NCBI GenBank assembly: GCA_021397845.1 | Contig: CM038050.1 | Location: forward strand, 115,371,891-115,435,890 | Direction: 5' to 3' | Origin: Areca catechu | Taxonomy: Eukaryota; Streptophyta; Magnoliopsida; Arecales; Arecaceae | Length of the DNA stretch: 64,000 nucleotides | In this document: positions 23,888 through 33,593 of the stretch, in pieces | Layout of the letters: the number at the start of each line of letters is the position of its first letter | Position numbering within the stretch: position 1 is the first letter of the stretch | Notes under the pieces: model-generated | Databases searched by the model: none | What the model was told of the DNA's origin: nothing | What the model saw: the letters and a program-made list of their open reading frames with translations, nothing else | Made by a program: the position numbers and the translations under genes

Positions 23888-24541
23888 AAGGATGCCTAGG
23901 GGGGCGTGTTGGGATTCTAAGAGCAGCAAGATGCTGGCCCAAAGGGGCTCGGGCACATGGGTTTGGGCCTCTGGAAGCTGGGGTGGCCTGGTAGCCAGGT
24001 AGCAGGAATATTCCCTAGTATCATGCTTCCTAGGGGCTTGGACTTGGTGCCTGGGCTTGACTTCTTTGGGCTAGGATGCAGATGGACCTCTAAAATCATG
24101 GATTCCTTGGTATATGAATATATTTTGGCATCAGTAAGGGAATCTGGGCGTCTGGAGGGCATCTGCAAGGAATCAGGGTTTTCTGAATTTTTCCTCCTGG
24201 GTTCTTCAAATCTTCAAGCTGGGTTGGACTTGGGCTATACTTCCATGTCTTCAATCTGGTTGCACTTGGTCTTCACTTGTATGATGTGGTCTTGAGTCTT
24301 CAATATGGTTGAATATGACTCAAAAAAAAAAAATAGCTCGACATGAGCTGACTAACAATGGACTGAACTAGCTCAACATGAGCTGACTAGTACAGAACTG
24401 AAACTCAAAAGACTCAAATAACAATTAAAATGGACCTAGATGGGCTAAGCCCTTATTACAGATGGACTCATAAATTATTGATCAATTCACAGAGGGTTGA
24501 AAAGCCTCTATCTTATTCTGATGCCTCCGGTGTCCCCACCA

Positions 24542-25330
24542 CCTATGGGTCATTTGGTTATTCGATTAGATCAGTTGGTCAAACATTTTATTCCTTTGGT
24601 CAAACTTGCGTTTCAACTAGTCAAACTGTTCCATCATGGCCTTAAAGAGGGTTTCTAGATTGGACTCCATGGTTGAAATGGGTTGGTTACATTGGACATC
24701 TGGTTCAACTAATTCTGGGTTGGTTTCTATCTGGGTTTGGTTAGGGGCGACTAATCCTAGGTCTTCTATAGATGGGTTTTCCTCTAATTTTTCTATGGAC
24801 TCATCATCTTCATACTCCTCTACCAAACTTAGGTCAACCTCATATACTTCTTCTTCTAAGTCATCCTGATGAACCAATCGGGTGGTAAGAGGGGTTTGGT
24901 TAATGTAAAATTGACTAAGGTCTGGGGTAACAGGGGTGGGTAAACTAAAGGTTATTGGTTCATAGGTTATGGGTTTAAAGGTTATGGGTTCAAATCTAGG
25001 AGTATCAATCCTATAGGGTTCAGGTTGATTGAGGGATGGTGGATTACTACGGGGTTCATATCTAGGGACTATGGGTTCCTAGGGTTCAGCTCTATGGGTC
25101 TTGCCTAGGGTTCCTACTTGGTTGAGTCTTTGGTTCATTTGGTCAAGCTTAGTATCGGATTGGTCAACCTATGTTTTATTTGGGCAAGATAGCTTTGGGT
25201 CTGGGTATTGCCTTAGGTTTGTTGATTTTGTGTATGGATGTTGGACTAGTTTATTTGGGCAGTTAATTGGGTAACCATCTGGTCATTCATGTCTTTTATG
25301 AAAGCCTCAAAAATGGGAATCATGGTTGGG
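24542..25330 (-). pseudogene. D2 element gag-like remnant
   Basis: Minus-strand translation gives a gag N-terminus (IFEAFIKDMNDQMVTQ), a Pro/Tyr stretch with repeated 'EPIT' phrases, then an acidic spacer (EEEVYEVDLSLVEEYEDDES, 24877-24750). It closes with a second coiled-coil-like start (MESNLETLFKAMMEQFD). Capsid, zinc knuckles and pol are not seen before H interrupts at 24541. Several stops are present. It is the same family as D1 at 46481-50392, but with the capsid lost as in H. Confidence 0.6.
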
Positions 25331-26458
25331 TTTGGTTAGGGTTTAGACTTTTTATATTGGGTTCCTAATCTAGTGGTCATGCAATAAATCAAATAATCAA
25401 AATGAAATGATACAACTTGGCATGCAAAAGAGAAAGAAAAGGCTAGTACAATCTAGGTTTTCCTAGACCTAGAGCCAGAAACTGGGTGGGTCAGCTCAAC
25501 TTATACCTAACCCAATAGCTAATCCTTCCACTGGCCATGTAGGTAGGGGGTGGGAGTGTGGGAATCCCCCCTACTTTCGCAGGGACCCAATTAAAAACCA
25601 CAACACCACTTAGGTTTTTTGACTCTGAATCCCCAGCCTTAGACACCAACTTTCAATAATAGCTAAGAGGTTAAATGCCCTAGTTGGCCCACACAGCTAG
25701 GACCCGATGTTGATGTCTCCTAGCCTACTAGGGAAAATTAGGTCTAATTAATTTTAATTAGGCTTGGGTTAGTATGATGATGGTTGTTTTGGGCCCAGTA
25801 CAGGTGATGAAATCCTGCCCTGATCTGAGATAGTGAGTTGCCCTTAAGATTAGGTTAAGAATGATGGCAATCGATGGCCTTGATGTAATCTAAAACAATC
25901 AGAAAATAAAATATTTTTTTAATGATTTATGTTGTGTCAAGTTAGGTTTAGGTTAACTGGGGTTATCAAACAAAGTTTGGCTTGGGATTGGGGGTTTGGT
26001 AGTTGATTAGGTTATGTTGAGTCAAGATGCAGAATGTAGTAGAAATTAGTGAATTAGGGTTTCAGTGGTTGCAGAGTTTGACACAGATCCCAATGCAAAA
26101 AAAAATCAAAAAAATCTAGAATAGAGGATGGATGGTGTTGATAACACCTACCAAATTTCATGTAGAACAAAAATCATATGATAATGCAAACCTAGGGATT
26201 TTTTACTATTGAAGAAATTATTAGGATTCTGTTAGGGTTTCTATTATGCCAAATTTTAGAGATTTAGAGTTTCAGTAAAATTAATTAAAAATTTTGATAA
26301 CTACTAGGATAGAATAAGAGAAATGCAATGCAAATTTCACAGAAAAATAAAATATTTATGATGCCAAAATCAAATAAAACCTAGACACCTAATGCAGTGG
26401 ACATAATGCAGAATTAGGGTTTATGAATGCGATGCAAATAAAAAACTATCCTAAACCT
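25331..26458 (-). other. D2 element leader
   Basis: This is a noncoding A/T-rich leader in minus orientation, matching the D1 leader (47922-49044), including the 'TAGGTAGGGGG.GGGAGTGTGGGAA' block near 25540. I see no gene here. Confidence 0.65.
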
Positions 26459-26470
26459 GCTATGATACCA
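26459..26470 (-). other. Primer-binding site, D2 (one mismatch)
   Basis: GCTATGATACCA is the initiator-Met PBS complement with one substitution, three bases before the LTR end at 26474. Confidence 0.85.
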
Positions 26471-26473
26471 AAC

Positions 26474-29400
26474 TTATGCGGGACAACTCTAAGACTACTA
26501 AACATGCAAGAAAAATAGTAAATAATTTTTTTTGTGATTTTTATAATTTTATTTGCAGGCTAGATTTCTAAAATAAAGTAAAAACTAGCAGAAAGACTAG
26601 CAGTGCCAAGAATCATCGGGTCGCAAGCAAACTCATGCAAACTAATAAAATATTCAAGACCCGAGAGTTGAGAAACTCCCGGTTTATGATAGTTTACTTT
26701 ATCTAAATTAGATAATAAGAGAAGGGAAAGGTTCTTTTGATGGGGACCCAAAACCTACCTGTATTTTCTTTTAATTTTTTAGATTTTTTTAAAGTTTTTT
26801 ATCCCTGCTATTCCACCTATTCCTATTATCCCAGTGTTATCCCAGGTTTATCCCCAAGTTATTCCACTGCTATTCTTGTCTTCTTCCTCCTCCAAACCAT
26901 CGCCCATAACTCCATTTTTTTTGCCGCCGGTCTTGGATCTGCCATGCCCGAGCCATCTCCACCGGCTCCAGCCTCCCCGTGCTATGCCGTCTTCCCCGCT
27001 CGGCCACCCACACTCACAGCCATCCGATCTTCGTGGTCTGCACCCATGCCATCACGATCGTCCCCTGGGAGCCGCCCGCCTGTCCACCTCCCGTCGATGC
27101 CCATGGCCGTGTCCCACCGCCCGCCGGCCTCGCCCTTCGGGTGGATCTTCCAGGGGCCAGGCTCATGGTGGGTCTGACCATCGTGGGGGACCTCCACAGG
27201 CCCGTTCGTCTGTTGGCACGACGCCCTCCCTGCCATGGTCCGTCGCCTTCCCCAGCCACCAAGTGCCGCTACCGTTCCCAGATACCAGGTGCCACCGTGC
27301 TGCCCCGCTGCCACCGCACCTCCGTCCACCGCTGTTGCTCCACTGGGCCGTGCCTTCGACCGCCCCGAATCCCTCCATGAGCTTCTCATCCCACTTGACA
27401 AGCTGGTTCACGAAGTGGCACCGAGCCCCATCCCCAGCGTCGCGTGCTCCCATGGGTGCCTCATGTAAGGGAGCTTGTGAAGGGCATTGGAGTACAACTG
27501 AGTCCCCTACGTCGCTGCCCTCCTCTGCTCTCGCCCTCGGCGGAACTTCGATCGTGACTTCTGCGACATTGCAAAACCCCCATAGAATCGTAGCAGCATT
27601 ACAAGCCCCTCCGGCCTGTTCACCCTCTGCCTCGCCCGCGAGATCGATGTCCTGGGCCAGATTCTCGCACCGTGGCGCTCCAACTGCTCCGGCCCGTCCG
27701 CCCTTTACCTCGCCCACAAGTTCGCTGTCCTATCCACAGTCTTCGCGTCCTCCGCCTCATCCACCAATCCCTCTATTCCAAGGTGACAGAGCAGGATATG
27801 CACAGATCTCAAAGTAGAACTGGCACGGATCTCAAAGCAACATGACTTAGGATTAAAATAATAATAATAATAAATAAATAAATAAAATAAGAATTCCATG
27901 CATATCCTATTTGATTCCTAAGTCCTGTAAGCCTATAAAAGGGCATCATCCTCTTGTAATAAATCATTTAATGAAATTGAATTTTTGAAAGAGTTGTTGG
28001 TTCTGTCTCCGTTTGGAGTGGGCTTAGGCCTGTCTTGCCTTCATCCTTCGGGATGTCGAGGGGTGTGAGGCCCCAATTTCTTCGCTCTAGTGAGAGTGTC
28101 AATGAGCGTGAAGCCGCTCCAAGTCATCAGTGTCACGGTGCCTGATGGCGGGGTGTGATCTCCAAGTCATCAGCGCCACCGTGCATGATGGCAGGATGTG
28201 ATCCCAAATAAGGACTTCGCTGCCAAATAGCTAACATAGGGCTCGAAGCCCTAGGTACCCTTTTCCCCTCCATCTCACTGTTTCCCATCGGATCTACATC
28301 CTGGGTTCGAGTTTCATTCCCGTTTCCCCTCCATATTTCCATCTTTCCTTCATCATCCCATCAAGAAAACTGTAAATCAAAAGAGTCTAGCTATTTTAGG
28401 ACTTTCGGGGTCATCCTATCCTAGTCCCGGAGGCTTCTTAGCCCTCCCACGATCCTCGGTTTGCTTTAGGTTTTTTTTTTTTCCATTTTTGAATAACCCC
28501 AGGTTTCTTCGTGTCAACCATCACCACATCATCTTACCAGTCAGAGATTAAAATTCAGTAGCAGCACGGATCACCCACACTCTAATCGAAGCCTGAAAGA
28601 AGAAGCCTTGTTTTCCTTGAATCTGATGGCAGATCTGGGCAGTCCGGGCAGCAAAGAAGGCCTCCTTCAGAGAGGGGAAGCACCTTGAGGATCCTGTAAG
28701 CATCAGAGGTTAATCAAAGCAGCAAATAAAAATTAGAAAAGGAACTAAGGTTTGAAGGAAATCAGGACTAGGGCTAAAAGCTAGCAGTTGGGAAGAAGAG
28801 GCTCTTGGACTTGGACGGAAGCAAGGGCTTCAATTCCTTGAGCATGGCTAATCTCCATGGATGCCAAGGGATGCTAGGGCAGCAAGGTTTCCAGGAACAC
28901 AAGGAGAGAACTCAAAGAGAGAACCAAATCTCAAACTCAAGATAATTTAGCAAAACTTCAACAAGGTTTATTCATAAGAAAAAGATGCTTACAAGAGGGG
29001 GAGGGGTGGAAAATTTATAGAGTTCTCACGCCTTCACTAACCATGGTTACACTTAGGTTACAAGTGCTCTTCCAAATTGGAATATAAGTCCTTTCCTAGC
29101 TAGGTTAGAATTACAAGGTGTAAAGGGATTAGAAATTCTAACTAGGTTAGAATGATTTGGTCTTCTCCTTCTTTTCTTCAACTTGGATTTAGTCAAACCT
29201 CTTTGGACGCCTTTCCTTTGGGTGTGTGGGATTTAGGAAAGAAAGGGAGAGGTCAGCCATGGGCTTGGAAGGCTTGGGCTTGGGCCCCCTGGAAGCTGGG
29301 GTGCTTGGTTCCCTGGGCTGGCATATTCCCGGCATCAAAAGGGAATCTTGGTTCTCCTTGCTTGGGTTTGATTTCTGGGCTTGAATCTGGAGGCTTGGAG

Positions 29401-29807
29401 TGCTGGGATAGCCTGGTAAATATGGGCTCATGACATTTGGAATATTTTGGAAGCATCTGGAGGGAATCGGTATCTGAAATGGCACCCGGGGAAAATTAGG
29501 GCACAAACAGGGTACTTGGGTGTCGATTGAGCTCCCCGAAGCTGGCGTAATTACTTCTGGCTTCAGAATGAGGTCTGGTAGAACTCCAAAATAGCATAGC
29601 CTCCTCTCTTATACAAGAAGTGAACTCACACTAGACTCACACTAGTATACAGGACTCAATGTACTGGACTAGGTTGAGGGTTGAAACAAATCAACTAACC
29701 TCAACTTATTACAGGACTCAATCCTAGTTGATTACAAAACATTGAAACATGGCTAGGTAAACCAAATAGGGCCCAGTAATCTATGTCTGATCCTGGTGCC
29801 CCCACCA
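26474..29807 (-). repeat. D2 element 5' LTR, split by an insertion
   Basis: This LTR is in minus orientation. Its outer end at 29807 reads TGGTGGGGGCACCAGGATC on the minus strand, matching the D1 LTR start at 46481 (TGGTGGGGGCACCAGGACC). Its inner end at 26474 matches the D1 LTR end. The middle (about 26738-28517) is foreign. The native LTR is about 1.55 kb. Its end is TTATGC, probably a decayed TGATGC. Confidence 0.75.
26738..28517 (+). mobile_element. Insertion I: GC-rich solo LTR-like sequence in the D2 LTR
   Basis: This block of about 1.78 kb interrupts the D2 LTR. Its right half looks like a plus-strand LTR: a TATA box (GCCTATAAAAGGG, 27931-27943), then 'CTTCATCCTTCGGGATGTCGA', which resembles U5 of the A-family LTR ('CTTCATCCCCAGGGATGTCGA'). 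It starts near TGATGGGGACC and ends near GTGTCAACCA. No PBS follows and I found no clear TSD, so the borders are approximate. The left half (26900-27790) is strongly GC rich and Pro/Ser/Arg-coding in several frames, unlike its neighbours. I recognise no gene in it. Confidence 0.5.
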
Positions 29808-30757
29808 CCCCTTCAGGCCTTGCAAAGGTAGCCCTCTTTCTGGACATGCTTTGAAGCTCATCCATGGAGAACCTCATCCCTGCAAAACATAAAAAAGGTT
29901 GGTCTGTCACCTATCAAAGCTAGAAATCAAACTCAGAAGGAAAAGAGTAAACCCATTATCAAGCCTTACCTTACGGTGGGGCCTGGCTACTTCGACATCG
30001 ATGATGTTCCTCTCGGTCAACATATCCTGAAGTGTCGAAACCTCAAAAGTAACAAGCCGGTCGAATATCTCTTTATCGACCAGCTCGACTGTATATTATC
30101 AATTGGGGGAGCGGTCTTGGTCACTCCAAACCCAGTCCACCCCCTCAACCAAAGCAAACAAGAACCTCACATCCCGTCCTTTGATAGAGGAAGGTAGATC
30201 AAGCTTGAGGGTCCCTGGGCAAGGGGCAACGAACCACCACCCCTTATCAAATGGGTGGCACTTCAAGGTGAACAAGGCCTTGAAGAGGGAGAAACGGGCA
30301 ACAATCTCGTGGAAGTGGCAAAGGAAAATAAAGCAAAAGATAGTTCAGATAGCATTGGGAGCAAGCTAGGCTGGGACCAAGCGATAATTACTCAAAAAAG
30401 AAAAAACAGGGATGGAAAGGAAGATGAAGACCCCTGAAGAAGAAGTCTTCATACAAGGTGATTCGACCCAGGCCACTGGATGGGACCCGTTCCTCTGATC
30501 TTGGAACAAAAAGCTGAATGGAGTTAGGGACCCGAAATGCATTCTGAACGTAGAGGAGGTCCTCACTAGTCATCACCAAAGCGATGCCAGTGGGACCACC
30601 CGACTCCCTGCTGAGAGCGAAAGGAGGAGGAGCCGCAGGATGTCCAATGACAATCCCCGGTGTGGGGAACCCTATGGACCACAAAAGGAACATCCTCCTC
30701 CTTACTGTCTATGGAAGGAGGCCTCAATTGAGATGGACCCACGTCGCTAGAAAAATC
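29808..30757 (-). pseudogene. Element U: 'gypsy-type transposon' N-terminal ORF, decayed
   Basis: On the minus strand, 30693-30388 reads MTSEDLLYVQNAFRVPNSIQ followed by GRITLYEDFFFRGLHLPFHP. This resembles the conserved module of plant 'putative gypsy type transposon' proteins, usually encoded near the gag side of Tat-lineage elements. Farther along (about 30310-30110), phrases such as 'PGTLKLDLPSS' and 'GVDWVW' fit the same family. There are several frame breaks. The Copia solo LTR K cuts the 5' side, and U sequence resumes at 41942. Assignment to the family is by recalled motif resemblance only. Confidence 0.5.
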
Positions 30758-31064
30758 TAAAAGGGATATGCCCTACAAGCCAATCTATGTTGTATCTCCC
30801 AAACCATTGTAATCGACAATAATCTAATAAAGGCATTATTTTTCATCATACGCTGTGTTTATATTATATGATGAACCCCATAAATTTGGGATATGATTTT
30901 AGGGTTATGATGAGATCATACCAGTGAGACCTAAAGTCTTAAAACCTTAATCTAAAATATTCATAGTCGAAGGAACCCTGAGTAGGGGATCAGGGTTTTT
31001 TCGGTAAGACTAGCACATCCCATGTATACTGGAGAGGGTGACTGCTCTCACAGTCACTTGTGTA

Positions 31065-32655
31065 TGGTGCGGGCACTAGACTCAGAAGAAGACTTCAGGG
31101 CTCCATCTGGATCTCTGATTGACCTTGCCCGAAGAATTAGGATTTTCTGGTTTTGTAATAAGGGTTGACTTGGTTAACTCAATTTTTTTGAGTCTGTATT
31201 TCCCTGCAATTAAAATTTTGTTGAGTCATGTTGACTCAGTACAAGTCCTAATAAGTGGACTAGGTCCTCTCCAGGGTGCCACATTTTCTCCCAAGCCCAA
31301 GCAAGTGGGTGCCACACTCCCAGCCACACGCCAGAGTCCAGGAGGTGCCACATCTCCATCCCAGTGTCTTGGTCCCCACACCCAAGGGAGCAAGAATTTT
31401 TCTTGAAGCCAAAATCAAAGAGGCGCCCCATATATACCTTAAAAGGCCAAGCTAAAGGAGGAAAGAGGCATTTCTTGGGGAGCACATCAAGGGGGCGCCC
31501 AATCCATGCCTAAAAAGACCAAAGCAAAGTTAGGAAGAGCCATGACTTGGGGAGAAAGAAAAGGAGGTGTCCAAAAGAGTTGAGCCATGGAAGGAAAAAT
31601 TTTTTCTTGAAGAGCAAGGCTAGGAGGCGCCACCTACTTACCATTTGGAGCCACCAATCAACACTTATGGAAGCTCTTGGCCGGCCATATGGGAAGGATT
31701 TGATTCTACAAGCCTAATTTGAAGATCCATCCTATTAGTCCCACATGGGAAGATGTAAAACCCTGACCTCTTGTAAAGACCTATAAAAAAAACCCCTCTT
31801 GTAAGTTTTAGAGGACAACTGATGAATGAATTCAATTTATGTGTGAGCGAACTTTGTGTTTCTCTCTTCCGCACTTGCATTCAAGTGTTGAGCTCCATGA
31901 GGGAGTAAATCCGGGTTCCCTAGGAACCTTGAAGAGGTGTGAGATCTCCAACCCCAAAACCCTAGGTTAGCCACTTCCATTCCAAACCCTAGCCGCCCAG
32001 CATCCTCTTCATTCCACCAAACCCTAGCCTACCCCATCTCTCACGGCCCCTCTCTCCAAGTAGAGGCTGACCACCAGCATCCAAGTCCAGTTCGGCTACT
32101 TCGAAGACGGAGCAAATCCCAGAGGAAGTCAGATCAGCATCCAGGAGAATCAGGATTTCAGCAACATCAGCTTTCAAGTTCTTCTATCTGGTAAATCCTT
32201 CCTTGAGTATCTGGTTCCATAACTTGTTCATCTTCTTTCCCAGATCTTGAGTTCAGAAGAAGCCAATTCTGCCAAAGGGCCAGTATTGGAGGATCCATTG
32301 CGAAGATATCTGAATCCGTGGATCCAACAATCTGCTCAAGAGAGTCCTTCCACTAAACACTGTGAAGATCACTGCCTGGTTTGTAACCCTTCTCTTCTCT
32401 TTACTTCTGTCTTGTTGAAAGTTCAGAGCGAAACCCTAGGTCTGGGATGTTCTCAACCCCTAGCGATCCTTTACTTCTGAACTACTCTGATAACCTAGTT
32501 TCTTTAAATTGCGTTTTCAATTATTACATAGTTTCTTTCAATTTAGTTTAACTTTCCTTTGAGTCAAAGCCGACTTCTGAAAATATATAAAAAAAAAAAA
32601 TGAATTAGTCTTAATTTACTTCCGCATCGCATCATCTCTTTTTCATTCTGCATCA
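31065..32655 (+). repeat. Element E, 5' LTR
   Basis: This 1,591-bp LTR runs from TGGTGCGGGCACTAG to CTGCATCA. TATAAAAA at 31782-31789 is the likely promoter. U3 has several GGCGCC-containing motifs (near 31421, 31491 and 31625). The end is fixed by the TSD of the 3' LTR, which ends at the first GCATCA. Confidence 0.93.
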
Positions 32656-32659
32656 ATTT

Positions 32660-32702
32660 TGGTATCAGAGCTTTCATTCTGCATCAATTTTGGTATCAGA
32701 GC
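32660..32702 (+). other. Tandem primer-binding sites, element E
   Basis: There are two perfect TGGTATCAGAGC sites, at 32660-32671 and 32691-32702, 31 bp apart. Between them is a copy of the LTR tip (ATTCTGCATCA). The first follows the LTR end; the second lies after the repeated tip. Only the upstream tip is used as the LTR end in this copy. Confidence 0.95.
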
Positions 32703-33593
32703 CCTGTTTAGGGTTTCTGACTTGCTTGCATGTTTTGAGTGTCTCTCTTTTTTACTTTGTCTGCTCGAAGTAGACTCCCCAGGACGTCCGGTCCTAGGAA
32801 CGAAGCGAGGTGCAAGCCTCCTCTTCCCATTCCATGGGGTGTTCCTAGGGCGTGTAGGGGATCCGCTGGGTTACAACTTCGTAGCAGGAATTGTAAACGG
32901 GGGAAGCATTCTAGTTTCAGTCTGTAACTACCCTGTTGCAGGAATTGTTTCTCATTGTAGGTAACTTTAAATTGCATGATTTTTATTTTTCTGGAACCAG
33001 TATAATTTACTCTATTTTAATTAATTTTATTGTAATTTATTAGTTTCTGTGAAATTTTTGAGTGTTAAATTAAAGCAATTCTGTTTCTATGTTTCTGCAA
33101 TTCAATTTTTTTTGAGTGATCATCTCCTAATTCATCATAAGGGCGATTGAGCATCTAAGATAAGGGGAGGAGTTGATAGCCTCTCCTTAGCCCAAAACCA
33201 CCACCCATTCATTCGATCCTAAGCCTAATTTTAAAATTTATCAGACTTAATTTGCCCTAATGGGCTAGGGACACCAACAAGTTGGGTCTAGGCTAGTGTT
33301 GAGTCAGTTTGTCTAGTTACTCTGTGTGTGCTTTGTACTTAGTGTCTAGAATGGTGGTTCAGGGATTCTATCCAGAAGGGCTTGTGTGCTGGTCCGCCTA
33401 CCTGGCCAATCACTGATTGGTGTCTAGGATTGGCATTTAGGGACCAAACACTCCCCTTACACCTGCCTGGCTGAGTCTCGAGTTACTACAATCTAGCTTG
33501 CCACTCTGACTGGGCATATAGTTTGGGCTCTAGGTCTAGTTAGCCCGTAGTCGTTTCTGTCGAGTCTCATTTGGTGTGCTTGCTTGCATCATC
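32703..33593 (+). other. Element E leader
   Basis: This is noncoding leader. The GC-rich block at 32755-32925 is nearly identical to the C and G leaders. The palindrome CCAATCAC-TGATTGG lies at 33406-33420. I see no start codon with a conserved frame. Confidence 0.75.

Larger units (their letters stand above)
14494..24541 (-). repeat. H element outer 5' LTR, split by element C
   Basis: This LTR consists of 14494-15289 and 23893-24541 (1,445 bp in all) and aligns with 9764-11206. The text 'CTCCAAGGATGCCTAGG' is continuous in the intact LTR (near 10550) and is split here by C, with AAGGA duplicated. It starts (minus) TGGTGGGGACACCGG at 24541, where D2 sequence resumes. The 5 bases beyond (24542-24546) are CCTAT, the expected TSD partner of a site outside the window. 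Confidence 0.85.

Noticed and set aside
26731..26745. A TSD for insertion I
   Set aside because: No 5-bp match was found between the left flank (TTCTTTTGATGG region) and the right flank (CATCACCACATC); the borders remain approximate.
26834..27817. A 327-residue ORF as a host protein-coding gene
   Set aside because: It is Pro/Ser/Arg low-complexity text in GC-rich DNA with competing open frames on both strands, no recognised domain, and lies inside an LTR-like insertion.
27856..27890. AATA-type simple repeat as a feature of interest
   Set aside because: A short A/T microsatellite of this kind is common and adds nothing to the structure.
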